From contig BDGG01000003.1 in assembly GCA_001949185.1 (NCBI GenBank), positions 5,081,092 through 5,145,091 on the forward strand: a stretch of 64,000 nucleotides of DNA, read 5' to 3'. Positions 23,511 to 37,102 of the stretch are shown here, one piece after another. The notes below the pieces were generated by a model. The model saw nothing but the letters and a program-made list of their open reading frames with translations, did not search any database and had not been told where the DNA came from. Numbering within the stretch: the first letter of the stretch is position 1; each line of letters begins with the position of its first letter. Source of the DNA: Ramazzottius varieornatus. Taxonomy: Eukaryota > Tardigrada > Eutardigrada > Parachela > Ramazzottiidae. The position numbers and the translations under genes were made by a program.

Positions 23511-23704
23511 GCGTGCGCCTTTGCCGTCACCGTCCGCGTTTTGCGTGGCAGTATCAACGCTCTCTAGGTCCACCAGCGCGATGTGATGCTGGCCATGCAG
23601 AACGTTCCCACCTTGCCACGCCCTGGACAGGTTGCACGCGGTTGATGGAGCAGAGTTCGCCGTCACAGGTATAAATGCCAGCATCCCTTCGAATTTTTCT
23701 TGTT

Positions 23705-23760
23705 GTTCATGTGGCGCACATTACCCGCCAACAGGAATGAAAACTGTGCCACACAAGATA
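23705..23760. repeat. ggcgcac hairpin, decayed
   Basis: tcatgtggcgcacattaccc and gtgccacacaagat are weakened arms around gccaacaggaatgaaaac. Confidence 0.5.
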
Positions 23761-24347
23761 ACGATTCTTCCAAGATCGTTTGCAGGCTCTCCATCTTCTC
23801 GGCAATCTATTCTCTTCGTCTTGTACGCCCGTATGAATTAGTGTTGTCGACTTTGTGCTGTACGAGCTTTCACCACGACGTGATGATTCTCAACATAAAG
23901 GCAAAGAAAGGCCTCAGTTCGCGCATTGGTGATAGTTCAAAGTTCAATCATAACCACTGTAGGACCCTTATCTGCCGAAGTGATATCTCGCTTAATGTTC
24001 ATCTGCCGCCCATGGGCTTTGCACCATGAGATACTCCGATGAGTGCTACACAAGGCTGCATCAGCCGTTTCAACTCGCCCCTAACTGCCCCAGATGAAAA
24101 AATCGATTCCTGAACATTTTTGGCCATTAACCAGATCACCTAGTCCGAAATGACTTTCTTAAATATCAAATTAGTAAAATGGCGCACGCGTGACGGCGTG
24201 AGTTTCTCCCGATTGCTCCACTTACTTACCTTGAGGTGATTATGTCTGTACTTATAACCTGCGGATAAAGGCTGCACCCAGCCTCCTCAGATCGGCCGTC
24301 GTCTTGCGAACGACGCAGCGTCTGGACTCTGGACAAGACTCAGGAGG
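23761..24347. other. gene-free stretch upstream of INO80B
   Basis: Likely INO80B 5' flank, from position. A lone ggcgcacgc half-arm lies near 24180. Confidence 0.4.
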
Positions 24348-26391
24348 ATGCCCCGTCCAGCCATCACTATGGTATTCAATCGATCCTCTCGCTCGTCAAA
24401 GCTTCTGCAGAGCAGCACCACATCCGATACAGCTGTTCCAGAACTACCTTCTTCCAGTACGGCTTCAACAGCGCCTTCGGAGTCATCAGAAGCTTACACC
24501 ACTCCTTCGATCTCTTCGTCGTCAGACCACTCTCCCGAGAAGCGCATTCGCAAGCCATCCCAACGAATGCTTGAAGCGTTGCAGAACGACGAAGAAAGCT
24601 CCAGCTCTCCGGTGACCCATGGTACTGGCAGAGAAGGGAGGCTGAAAAGACAGCATAGTGCCAGCATAACACCTCCAAAGAAGAGAGCACCTGGACGACA
24701 GTCCAGAGGGGAAAGCTCGCAGGTACGGCAATTATTTGATAAAAGTCCGCGCGTGACGTAATAATCTGGTACCGGATTATACAAGGGCTTTCAGTTGATA
24801 TTCGCTGAGAATTCTTTACGTCATGCGCGGCTGGGAATTCTTGACGTCATGCGTGATGTGTGACTCGACAAGGATTTTTTTTCACGTGGCGAGCACTGAC
24901 AGCCAATAACACTGAGCACGTGCGCTAATTGAAACAGTCTCGTATAGTTTGTTTGCCGAGGTCCGAGTTTTGCTTGTTCATGTTTTGTCTTAACGGTCCC
25001 GGTATTTTGTTTTAGGTGACTGAAGACTCCACTCCAGAAGTGTCGCTAAAGTTGGACCGGATGCGAAGTCGAAAGAAAGACGTTTCGTCTGTAGTCGATC
25101 AAACTTCGACTACAGCAAGTAATGCCAAAATCAAAGCTAGCTCTCCTAAGAAACAACGACGAGCATCGGAAATCTACTTGTCGGATCAACCTCCTGACAG
25201 CGAAGTCGTCCCTGAAGAGGAACAATCAGCTGAAGAACCAACGCCTAAGAAACTGGGAAAACTGAAAGTTCGTCTACCACGATCGAACACCAGCTCTTCT
25301 ATGCCAGATGCCATTGACGTACAAGACTTGGAACAGTCGGTGGCAAACGAAAGTCTGCTGAAAACGCGTTCGGGTTTGTGCCATGATCTTTCTGGGGTCT
25401 CCTGAAAATCAGATGAGTATCAACCAGCCGTAATCCTGATTTCAGGTGGATCGAGACGGACTTTGCCAAAAGACTCCATTGAGGAGTTGTCGCCTCCCGG
25501 AAAGTCTTCTCGACGTTTGAAGAAGGCTGCGGTACAGTCTGAAGATGGTCCGATGGAGGAAGAAGCACTTCCGGGAGGTACATCCATCCTCACTGAATCT
25601 GGAACAGAAGAAGCTGAGACTGCTGATACATCCACGCCCGAACCCGGGGTCGACTCAACCGGAAGACGCCTTACGGCCAGACAGGTAGGTTCTCTATTCA
25701 CCGGTCGACTATTCAATCATAGCGCCTGATAACTATAGTTTCTTGTTTGTATAGAGAGCTAAGCTGTACGGAGCTGAAGAGCACCTGATTAAGCTGGAAG
25801 ACCCTCTCCCGAAGACTCCGGCCGCCGGTCATCTGGAGAGACGGGAAGAACGTAACAAGAAGAGGCGAGAACAGGCAGCTGAAAAGCGCGAGGTCTTGAA
25901 GGTGAGTTATTGTTAGAATGAGCAGAAAGGGAGGTCGGCAAACAAACTTGTCAAGATCGCTTTTCGAACGGCGCACGCTTCCGGCCAATGACGCCGAAAA
26001 CGTGTGCCACTTGGAAAGAGACTGATGTCGAATTTGTTTGTGGAGCTCTCAAATGGTTATCTGCTTGCAGAAAGAAACGGTCCAGAAGCTTCTGCAGAAG
26101 TCCGCTTCGGCGCGGAAGTCCACAAAGGAGGATGGTGGGAGCAACGGCGCCAAGAAGGCTATGAAGTACGTGATCAACGAGCAGGGCATGACGATGCTTT
26201 GCCCAGCAGGCTTTCCATCCATTCCTCATATGGCTCCCATCGCACCGCCAACCGTGGTGCTGTGCGGAGTCTCCGGCTGCAAGAACGTCAAGAAGTACTG
26301 CTGTTCTGCCACCGGAGTGCCGCTTTGTGGTTTGCAGTGTTACAAGAAGAACCAAACGATCTCGGCAAAGAGTGTCATCTCGACCAAGTAA
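24348..26391 (+). CDS. INO80B: INO80 complex subunit B, 5 exons
   Basis: Subunit of the INO80 chromatin-remodelling complex. Exons 24348-24722, 25016-25373, 25446-25684, 25755-25901 and 26071-26391 join in phase to 479 residues. The first 300 residues are disordered, Ser/Pro/Lys-rich, with KKLGKLKVRLPR resembling the conserved KLK-type motif of the family. The PAPA-1 region follows (LTARQRAKLYG; RREERNKKRREQAAEKREVL). The protein ends in a zf-HIT finger: VVLCGVSGCKNVKKYCCSAT, then LCGLQCYKKN. Human INO80B is shorter (356 residues), the excess being in the disordered part. The start MPRPAITMVF is the first ATG of the open frame. An intron at 25902-26070 carries a hairpin unit. Confidence 0.9.
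24890..24935. repeat. ggcgcac hairpin, decayed, in INO80B intron
   Basis: tcacgtggcgagcac pairs loosely with cacgtgcgctaattga around cagccaataacactgag. Confidence 0.55.
25967..26015. repeat. ggcgcac hairpin, single unit, in INO80B intron
   Basis: cgaacggcgcacgcttccgg and cgtgtgccacttggaa with the loop ccaatgacgccg. Confidence 0.7.
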
Positions 26392-27069
26392 TGCTGTAAA
26401 ACCATTTGTGGTTGCAGCGGTACGATGGTTGCTAATGTTTGTACATACATGTCTACATTTCATTCCCGAAAAGATCACTGTGTCAGTTTCTTTAGTTGCC
26501 TTGAAGTTCTGTCACTTTTCGTAATGAGTTCACGTCTCTGATTTTTATTTTAACATTGTGGTTTAAGTAGTGTATCGTAGCATGGACATGTTCAGTTGTT
26601 TTACGAGTCTGTGCTCCGCGCTTGGTTTCTTGGTTGGAAAGTTATCGATGAAATTCCAAAAGATCCTGGTCCTTAAAAATTGCGGTTTTATAGTGCCAGC
26701 GCTGTGGCACTTCCGGTAGTTACAGTGGCGTTCTCTGAAGTGATGCAGCTAAGCAATCGCGCATTTGCTTGATTGGCTATCTTGATTTTGTTGATGGACA
26801 ATTTCACTCCACTTACTCCACCTTAAACTTCTGGACGCAAGTCATGCAACTTGGTTTTGCCTTTCCCGACTTCCATTTGTCCCAAGTTCTAAAACTTTGT
26901 AACATCAATGGCTTGTCGCTGCGGAGTGTGAAACGGAATCTAGCCATCGACTACGAAAGAAACACCGTAATCACCTGTCGCGTCGGAATCGCACTACTCT
27001 GCGACGTTGCTACAGTCAATCGTCGTCGACGGATCAGATGCGTGCTGGTATTCAGTCCCTTTATTCATA
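26392..27069. other. INO80B 3' flank and ZNF330 5' flank
   Basis: No repeat or gene was recognised. It holds the 3' UTR of INO80B and, by position, the promoter and 5' UTR of ZNF330. Confidence 0.45.
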
Positions 27070-28837
<1,768 letters not shown>

Positions 28838-29428
28838 AATTTTAGTTTTGCTCTACTGTACAACAAAATACACCTGCCATAGGGCTTCCCGTGTTATTTT
28901 TAGTACTCAGGTTTGCTGAAGTATTTTGTTTATCGATATTTTTAAAATGTCGAACTGACAAGGAAGTGTTTGAACGAATATGTCATCCGGTGATTGCGAG
29001 TAAACATGAAAGGGACTCTTTCTGTCCCTTTCAGCGCGCGGGTAGTGCGTACGACGTGCCATGTCCATCCATACGGAAGGAGTCAGGTTGATGACTGACT
29101 GGGTAAGCGGGAACACGGTACGATCCCGTTTGATTATTCACCTGCTTGGGACAGGAGTGCACTTTATTGATCCAAGTGAATCGTCCCGATCATCGACAAA
29201 TCCATTTGCATAGATGCGGCTAGCCTAACCGAAGCCTCAGTAATCCTCGTGGGCAGTACGATTGCTCATCTCGACGTACAGTACATACTCAATTAGAGCT
29301 ATAGAACGACATCAAATTCTCGTTTACCAGATTCGTTGTTTTCTGGGATCGACGTCTGTTGGCTCCAGCAAGAACTACTGTCACTTGAATGAATTCTTCA
29401 GTCTTCCTTGTTGCTATTACCTTCCACC
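28838..29428. other. gene-free stretch between ZNF330 and CIBAR gene
   Basis: 3' UTR of ZNF330 and 5' flank of the BAR-domain gene. No repeat was recognised. Confidence 0.4.
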
Positions 29429-30879
29429 ATGAATCCATCGCCTGTTGAATATCAGTGTAAGCTCGTTAACGGCAGAGTAGAGAATGTTGGAAAACATGCC
29501 AACTATTTCAGCCAAGGGGTGAGTCTATTCGGACGTCGGAAAACGGTTTCGCCCAGATCGCCATCTAAAGTGACGCATGCTTCCATTGTTACTGGCTGAG
29601 AGCGTGCGCCACTAACCCACGCCACCGTTTCCAAACTCGAGATCTTCGCTGACCCGTGTGGCGCACACTTTCGGTATTGTACAATGAAGAAATTTCATGC
29701 CTTCTCATGGTCACGTGGTGCAGCGTGCCATTAATTGGTTATATTACACCACGTGACCACAAGAAAAGAACTACCCTCATTGTAGGCTGAGAGCACACTC
29801 CATTCGAGGCAGCGATCTGGGCGAGCTCATTTGCGGACATCCCAGTTCTGTCAAGCTTCTTCTAAATGGTATTTATAATTTCTATGGTGGGACCTTTACG
29901 TGATTTACAGTTCACCGCTTATACTCGGAAAGTCGCAGGTGTCCGCGACAAGGGCGACGATCTGGTGGACTTGCTAACTTCCTTTGCCAACCACGAAGCT
30001 CACAACTCTTCCTCCTCTCGACAACTCCACGAATTTGCTCACTGGCTCGCCATGGTCCAAGACTTCCGACATCACTCCACCACTCGTCTGTCCATGAGAA
30101 TCCTGCCCTCTTTCCAAACCCTCTCTGCCAACGCGACATCCCTCAAGTCCACCGTGAAGAAATGCACCGCAGCGGTTGACAAGACCAAGAAAGCATTGGA
30201 GACCGCCAACAATGTCAAGAACAAGAATGGCGAGCACTCCGCCATGTACCACCTCGCACTCGACGGACACAAAGCAAGTACGAGGGAAACCTCGAGACAA
30301 GCCGAAGTCCTTCGCGTACAAGCTAAAGAGTTTGAAGCGACGAAACTCGAGCAGATGAAGAAAGTACTTTGTGACTTTGCTCAAAGTGAACTCATGTTTC
30401 ACACAAGAGCTGTTGAGATGTGTACAGCGGCCTTCCGAGCAGCACAAGCCATTTCCGTTGAGGAGGACCTACACCAGTTCGTGGATGTTTATGAAGCCAT
30501 GGACGACCATCAGAACAGCCGGAACCCAGAGGTGGCACCTACGTATACTCGTACGGACCACAGAAGAACAAGCGTGGTACAGAATGAAAGAAGAACGGTC
30601 GCGTCACTTCGGGCAAGCATCTCCCAACCAGCGTTAACTTCGCACTTGACCAATGGACACCAGGAAGATGAAAGATATGACGTGGTAAGTCAACCGCTCA
30701 GGTTCCGTGGGACGAGTAGTAACGCACACTCGAGTGTGGCACTGAGCAGCAACCCCACCGGAGAAAGAAACGAACACGCCCAGCTGGAAGAGCGACCTCG
30801 ACCACAGCCTGCAAGAGCTGTTGCGAGAGCGCAAAGTGACCGGCAAGATTCCGATGAATCGGAGACGGATTCAGAATAA
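29429..30879 (+). CDS. CIBAR1: CIBAR1/FAM92-like BAR-domain protein, 2 exons
   Basis: CIBAR proteins are BAR-domain membrane-curving proteins acting at the ciliary base with CBY1 and in mitochondrial inner-membrane shape. Exon 1 (29429-29518) encodes MNPSPVEYQCKLVNGRVENV, then GKHANYFSQG. Exon 2 (29911-30879) continues FTAYTRKVAGVRDKGDDLVD, equivalent to the AAYVRKTARLRDKADLLV region of human CIBAR1. The BAR helices run to about residue 215 (LCDFAQSELMFHTRAVEMCT, AAFRAAQAISVEEDLHQFVD). The last 135 residues are disordered and end in an acidic Asp/Ser/Glu cluster. Total 352 residues, against 289 in human CIBAR1. The intron contains hairpins. An unspliced reading from an ATG at 29866 would lack the conserved N-terminal segment, so I prefer the spliced model. 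Confidence 0.85.
29567..29675. repeat. ggcgcac hairpin plus half unit in CIBAR1 intron
   Basis: A complete unit lies at about 29567-29615 (taaagtgacgcatgctt; gcgtgcgccacta). A left arm of a second (tgtggcgcacac) follows near 29659. Confidence 0.65.
29708..29759. repeat. short palindrome tggtcacgtggtg
   Basis: Perfect 13-base arms (tggtcacgtggtg / caccacgtgacca) with a loop of 26 bases, in the CIBAR1 intron. Confidence 0.75.
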
Positions 30880-33844
30880 AGTACTCTAGCAGTGATACAG
30901 AATATTCGTCGGGAACTTGGCGGAAAGTATGCGCCATTTGAAATGAAGATCTTCTACATTTAATTTAGTTTTCCGGCCGTCCAGATATCCTAATTTGTAA
31001 GGTGGTAGATATGAATCCAAGTAATCAATTTTCCATATCAGGGCCTCGCTTCGCTCGACCCTTCTGAGTCTGTCACGATTCCAATGTACGATCCGAATGT
31101 TCAATCATTGGGTTATCACAACACCATACTGTAAATCGATACGCGAGTTGATCCCGGGTGCCTAAATGTTTTTGCAACCCCTACCCAGTCCGACACGGCG
31201 GACACGACGGTACCGTTCTCGGGCTCGTTCCCGTGTCCGGCACGGGTCCTGAAAGGGGAATGGGAGAAGGGGAAGGAGAGAAGGGGGAAAAGATCCATTG
31301 GTTGAATGGAAAAGGTGGGGTGTGGTGGACAGATTTGCTCGGCCATTTAGTTATCAGATGCTGGACTTCAGTTCCGAAGCGCATCGGATTCGAGCAAGGT
31401 GAAGTACGTTTTCCGTGCATCGGACCATGACAAGAGTTTCACCGCGGGTGTACGCGCGCGTAAACCCCTTTCTCCGCGCACGGAGCGCGGTTCAATCGAC
31501 TTTATCCGCGGTTAAACTGACTCTATCGGTCTATCCTATAGGCGTCGCACATGTCTCAAATCCGGAGTCCAGACCACTGAGATTTCGAGAGCACGTATCG
31601 TGGCCGTATTGTACAAGTGACTGCTAGTTTTAGTCAGGAAAGAAGTTAATTCTTCAGAAAAGGGAGAAAACGGGAGCCAAAAGTTAAACTGGTCTGTCGC
31701 CACGTACATATGAGTGTGCGCCGGGAAAGTGAGTTTCCCACTGGGTGCTCAAGATTTTGGGGTAGCACCGCGTGGAACTGATATCAAAAAGTTATATTCA
31801 CACCAGTTTAACGGACATTTTCTTCTTCATAAGCGTAAGAAAACTATAAGTGGTTGCAAAACGCATGGCAGTTTGAGATAAACGATGGAAAAAATGACTG
31901 ATGCTGTCCGTGGTAGCTTGCTTTGCGGTCATTACATGACCAAGTTAAAATCAGCTGGCCAGAGAGCATTTTAATTGTCTGATCGTCCGCAGTGGAAGCG
32001 CTGAGTTAATAGACATTCAGAACTGGCAGAGTTGGACTCGTTTTGTGACTTTAATGTGAGTTCAAGCCAGGTTCATTTCGGTTCAGCTAAAGGTCAGGCA
32101 ATCCAACTTAACAGATTGCCTTCAGACAGCACACGCGTATCGTGATGAAATGCGTGAGATTCATGAAGCATTACAGTAATCAGCCCTTTGAAGCAATTCT
32201 TCGTGGATATTTCCATGGCGGAAATACTCACTGGATAATTCCACTCCGGCCACCTCGCAATCCTTCTGCTACTTCAGGACAGGGGCGCGCGGAGCTTCGG
32301 AGGATAAGTAAGGCTAGGAAAAACAGCGTTTTCTGAGCCTCGAGGCCGGCACAAATCGCGAGCAAGTCCCACGAGGCTCGGAAAATGTGAGAGTAATGTA
32401 TAGAACATTCGAACTGATATCAAGATGATTCTATGTGGAGCGTCGTTTAAAACTGCTTCGCGTCCCATTTTTGTATTTTTGTAACGGTATAGCTTGCACT
32501 ATATAATTCGAAATGGGTCTAGGAATATCTAAGTTCTCGAAAGCGTGCCCAAAAAAACGCATTAAAATACTCAGAACTTTCAACCGACCTCATGAAGTTC
32601 TTGTTCTTCTTTTTACTTCCATAGCGAGATTCCCAGCCTCTTGCGACTGAAAATCTGGACAAGGGGATAGGCTTGGCCTCGTCAGCCTTATGGGTCAACG
32701 CGCCCCTGCCTCGCTGTGGGGTTTGCAGATCAGGCATATACGTCACATTTAAGATCTATGAGTGTGATGTCAGTGCTCCGCTCGTGAGTTTACGAATGAG
32801 CGAATAAAGGCTAACGGAAGGAGAGAAATTCTAGCAAAAGTCCAACTGCTGCAAATAGTCATATCTTCAACAGCTTGCCACCTTTTCCTTTTCCTTGGTA
32901 TAAAGTAATCTAAAATTTTTTTTGTCATCTGGAAGTAAGAAAAAGGTCATTAATACAGCAGAGACTTTCGCGGACTGCCCATCTTTAATGCAAGTACAGC
33001 GGCAGTGCAGTGGTGTCTCACATAATTCTTCCAACAGTAACTCACGGGCTCACTCAAAAGGCCCAGCTATAGCCGTTAAGTATCAGCAAACGTTGTTGCT
33101 GGAAATGCGTCTTCACCAGAGCATAAGAACTGTTCGCGGACTGTTTCCAAACGGACTGTTTCCAACATTTTCGGAACCAAGCGGAACCGAGCGGAAAAAA
33201 CTAACGGTAAAAACTGAACGGAAAAAACCCTGCGAAAAGTCTTTTGCACTAGCAGAGCTCGCATCAATAGTGGCCATTTTTATCTTCAGATCGCAGTGTC
33301 TTGATGCTCTGGCTCGATTTTTGAGGCTAAGCTTGTCATTTTGCTTTCAAGGTTAATGAAGTTGTATTTTATCCAAAGTACAACGTCAGCCATTTTTGAG
33401 CGGAGCAAACGGAGCACTTGTAAGCCGAAAGCCAAACGGAAAGAAGCGGAAGAAAATCAGCCTTTTTGAAAACGGAAGCGCACCAAAACTTCCGCCCGTT
33501 CCGGTTCGGTTCCACTTAGCGTACCATTTTTATGCTCGGGTCCTCACCCATACAATTTTACGCCTTTCAGCATTAGACGATTTAACATTCGTCGTCCCAG
33601 AACCGATCTTGACGAATCCGAGTTTCCTTTCAACCTCACACATGTTAAAGGCAGAAGAAGGCAATTGTTTCTAACATTTGGAAACGAAAGTTAAGAGAGT
33701 AGACGCAGCGAATGTTGAAATAAAAGCTGTCAGAATTACGTCCTGTACCTCGTACACTTAATTGTTATATAGTACTCAACTTTTGAGTTGTCGTTTCGGG
33801 CAAGTTACTGCCCGAGTGATGCCAGCTGTATAGTGCGTACTTAC
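30880..33844. other. gene-poor stretch
   Basis: Only a decayed gcgccattt arm (30930), GC-rich dispersed sequence (31030-31090, related to 41580-41630) and a region of recurring cggaacc/cggaaaa motifs (33120-33500) were seen. A minus-strand stretch at about 33543-33630, bounded by gag and gtgagg, has an open frame (ERKLGFVKIGSG) that could be an exon of the guanylate cyclase-like gene. Evidence for it is thin. Confidence 0.4.
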
Positions 33845-34240
33845 TGGTCAAGCATACAGGATCCTGTCTGTCGTATCCACAAACGGGGCGGTTTGGTACC
33901 GGCCAGACTGGTCTAGGCCATTCGATGGTGTCTACCTCGGTCATTCTAAACGGATCGGCTAGGATGTTCTGGAGCAACTGTCGTACACAGAAGAGCTCGG
34001 TCATATTTCGTGATACAGTATGGGTGCTGGCCACCTAAGGTGAAAATACGAGCCTACCGAAAGTTTGCCATTCTGAGCGAACTGCTGCAAGACGTAATCC
34101 TCTCCGTATACTGCGCCAGTCTTGTCAAATTGCAATCTTCCCGTCCGCAAGTGAAAGGTTCGGTTGTAGAACCTCTGAGCAACGTGTGCACCATCAAACA
34201 GCCAACTCAATGGAGGGGACTGCAGTAGTTCCGTTGTCAC
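33845..34240 (-). CDS. receptor guanylate cyclase-like ectodomain, two exons (partial)
   Basis: Exon 34058-34240 begins after a gaaatag acceptor and reads LFDGAHVAQRFYNRTFHLRT, then GRLQFDKTG and YVLQQFAQNGKLS, to a gtaggc donor. The next exon, ending at a gtaagt donor before 33845, reads TIEWPRPVWPVPNRPVCGYD then RQDPVCLT. Natriuretic-peptide-receptor-type guanylate cyclases have this order at the end of the ligand-binding domain: DGxxVxxRxxNRSFxGxTGxLxxD, then a WP...PxxxxPxCGFDxEDPxC segment just before the membrane. Kinase-homology and cyclase exons were not found in the window's lower coordinates. The gene may have very large introns, or this may be a relic. Confidence 0.55.
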
Positions 34241-35717
34241 CTATTTCAGAGCACAGGGACAATCGTGCAAGTGATGGAACAAAAGTGGTGCTCGGAATTT
34301 AACGTGATCTTAACCGCGTGATATTGCCTAATATGAACCGGTATCTCTATGACTCTCGCTCAATCACCCAAGTACTAATTACTGATCACGTGGTCGAGTG
34401 CGCGTTAAACTCTCACTACAGCAATCATTTGCTCGTATATGTAGAAGTCGGACATAAAGATCGCACGCAGGTAAATCACGCTCCGCTCCACCGCAGCTGT
34501 TCTCCAAACAACTGTTCTCCAGTGGAGAACACTTGTTTGGGAAATGAGTATCTGCATACGAGAATGCGTCCAAAGTATCTTCTTTCCGAATCAGTGTTTT
34601 GCGACTTCAGATCCTTAGATATATTTGGGTTTCGGCGGCCCAGTTCTACTACGAACTTTTTTTTCCAAAGTACACTTTTTGCATCGGATTGTTCAGAGCA
34701 CTCAAGGGCATCGCGTGGTGGAGCCGCTGCGCTTCGCCAAGGATAGAAGTTTCATACAGCTGTTGGCCCTTTTGAGAAGGTTTCTCCAAAAAATCCAACG
34801 GTGATTAGTAGCTGAAGCACCTGCACACGGGGGTTTATTGTCGGAACAGATGCAGGCACCCATTCGGACTTCGGGCTTCTGCGAAGTCATCTGACCAGTG
34901 GTCAGATGGTCAAATAAGCTTCGGCATTGTGTTCTCCGATGTCTATTACACTAGAATGCATCAGCAGTTTAACTTTGCCCCTGGGCTCCGAAAAATTCAA
35001 ACTCGTTTCTTCAACAATTAGTCTGGCGAACGTACGTATTAAAATTGGGCCGCCGAAACCCATCTATCTTCAGCACAAAGATCATTTACCAGAAACTGCT
35101 ACCACAATCAGCCTGGAACGGGTGTTCGATAATTTTGCAAGTTCCGCTCGAACAACAGCATGGCGGCAAGTCTGGTCGCAGCTGGAGACATGCAGTGCCG
35201 GCCGCGCTGTTAGACGGACCTTAGTCAGCTGTTCTTCAGCGTAAAATTGACGCCGAAGAAAATAGGAATGATCGGGCAGGCCGTGAGGCGTCAGGGTTAT
35301 ACGTTACTCTTAAAGTTGGAGGGGCACCGCAGATTATCTTGGGATTTCCCTCAGAAACCTGATCTATGTTACGTCAGAGACGTCGCTTGTTTAAGGTCGA
35401 ATGCAGATGTTTGATAAAGCAGTCGGCAGATTTTTCCGGTCTGAGTTTTCTGACCAACAGTGCGCTTGACCAATTGATTACCTATATGTGCACAGTACCC
35501 ATTGGATGGTATACTTGTGGATGAGTTACACAGACTGTCCCTTCTATTTTTCTCAAGAAAACATGTGTAACTTTCCAACCGCTGGCTGGATCTTTTCCCA
35601 AAGATCGAATTTTTGCTACCTGATGCCCAATTGGTATAAGAGTTACCTTACAGATTTCCCTCCGGGTGCAAGATGAGAAAACTCGTTTCCTGAACGGAGA
35701 AAACTCGTTTCCTCAAC
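34241..35717. other. gene-free stretch with dispersed repeat
   Basis: It contains dispersed repeat copy B (34705-35090) and no recognised gene. It is probably intronic if the guanylate cyclase-like gene is real. Confidence 0.4.
34705..35090. repeat. dispersed repeat, copy B
   Basis: Collinear with 8790-9235. Both copies are diverged and have lost any common frame. Confidence 0.7.
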
Positions 35718-36088
35718 CGATTCGACTGCCTACTGGTCGATTTGATATTGATTGATCCCGCTACACTTGCACTCCCCGCTCAACTGAGCGCAGCCATGGC
35801 GCTGGAAAATTCAAATGTGACAAACAGCTGGGGAACGGCAATGCTAGGTCTGACGTCACGACTCAAACCGGTATGCTAGCCGTGTACGTACGCTGTACCC
35901 ATGGAGCTGTTACGTGGGCGATGCTGGATTCGCTCAGATAAACCGATCCGACTGCAAGCCGATGGCAGGTGCTCATCGCGAAAGAAACCATGCTGCCGAA
36001 GGACACGCACCATCTTCCATAACTGAGGAAGATGGTGCGTGTCCTGAAGATCAATCAATATCAAATTAACCAGTAGGCAATCAAATCG
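35718..36088. mobile_element. MITE-like element with 40-base inverted ends
   Basis: cgattcgactgcctactggt at 35718 pairs with accagtaggcaatcaaatcg ending at 36088. The arms extend over about 40 bases with few mismatches. The 371-base element has no ORF of note and contains a perfect inner hairpin (36001-36044). Confidence 0.75.
36001..36044. repeat. perfect 18-bp hairpin with 8-base loop
   Basis: ggacacgcaccatcttcc, loop ataactga, then ggaagatggtgcgtgtcc. It lies inside the MITE-like element 35718-36088. Confidence 0.9.
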
Positions 36089-36132
36089 ATCAAATCTATC
36101 ACATTGATGATCCGTCCTAGAGTTCCCTATTA

Positions 36133-36266
36133 AGAGAATCCAGCCCCAGTGCTATGTCTACGGCTACAGCGGCCAGCATTGAAACTATTCCCCGGCCTAG
36201 CTTTAGCTGGCGTTTAATTTTGCTGGCCGCCATAGCCGTAGACTTAGCGTTGGGGCTGGTTTCTCT
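36133..36266. mobile_element. fold-back element with 46-base arms
   Basis: agagaatccagccccagtgc (36133) and gttggggctggtttctct (to 36266) are the outer tips. About 46 bases pair with a handful of mismatches around a 42-base centre. Confidence 0.75.
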
Positions 36267-36949
36267 GTTAATTCTACTGTCGTAGTAAAACAACACTGTT
36301 TTAGAATCGCAGCGGACCGACTGGCGTGAATCCCTCTTCAGAAGTCTTCCTATCCAAACTCCCAAACTCCACGAGTTTGGGAATCGTAAAATCAAAATGG
36401 CGCATCCTGATTTGTGAACTGGAATTCAACGTCGATTCCGAATCAATACACGTACGCCGAGAAATTATAGGACAGTAAGAATTATTTGACATGCGGAACA
36501 GACGGCAAAGTGGGAATTCAACCGCAGAAAAGAGTCGGAAAGTGTACTAGTGTGAATCAGACGCGCACATACGAGCTTCCATGCCGCCGTAGCGAAAAGG
36601 GCCGTCCCATACAGTAATAATTCTCAATTCTACAATTCGTCACACGGACGAGCTTTTTAATTGTGAGAGTGAGGTGAGATCCGAATTTACTTCAGGAGAC
36701 TGAAGTAATCGTCGTGAAAAACCAAGGATACAGCTATACAGCACGGCAAGGTGTCACGTGACAGTGTGGTTACATATATCTGTGCCGAACGCAATCCACC
36801 TATTGGCTGGCTTGAGGCTTGTAAAAATGGTCCGTGTGACGTATTATAGAAGTGAGAACTATTGCGGTAGTTTTTACTGCCCCTTAAGATTTCGTCGTAC
36901 GTCTACCTTTCTTCAGCCAAAGCAATGTAATTATGGTTTTTCCTGATAT

Positions 36950-37102
36950 AATACTGTAAATATTCGCTGCATCCGCGCAGCACGTCATCGTACAAGTGAA
37001 GTGCAGCCCCGGTTCGGTTTCACCGAATGCGCAACCTCCTACAGGGGTGCATCATCACGTACGAGTACGTACTGCGCGGATGCAGCGAATATTTACAGTA
37101 TT
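36950..37102. mobile_element. fold-back element with 31-base or longer arms
   Basis: aatactgtaaatattcgctg at 36950 and cagcgaatatttacagtatt ending 37102 are exact complements. Pairing continues inward through catccgcgcag. Confidence 0.85.

Noticed and set aside
24494-24784. Minus-strand ORFs opposite INO80B exon 1
   Set aside because: Shadows of the Ser/Pro-rich coding sequence.
29086-29150. tRNA-like gggaacacggtacgatcccg stretch
   Set aside because: No cloverleaf could be built and the A/B-box consensus is absent.
29866-29910. Upstream ATG (MVFIISMVGPL) as start of the CIBAR1-like protein
   Set aside because: It would be intronic sequence read through; the spliced first exon at 29429 supplies the family-like N-terminus.
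31158-31430. Gly/Glu-rich ORFs on both strands
   Set aside because: GC-rich simple sequence without splice context or similarity.
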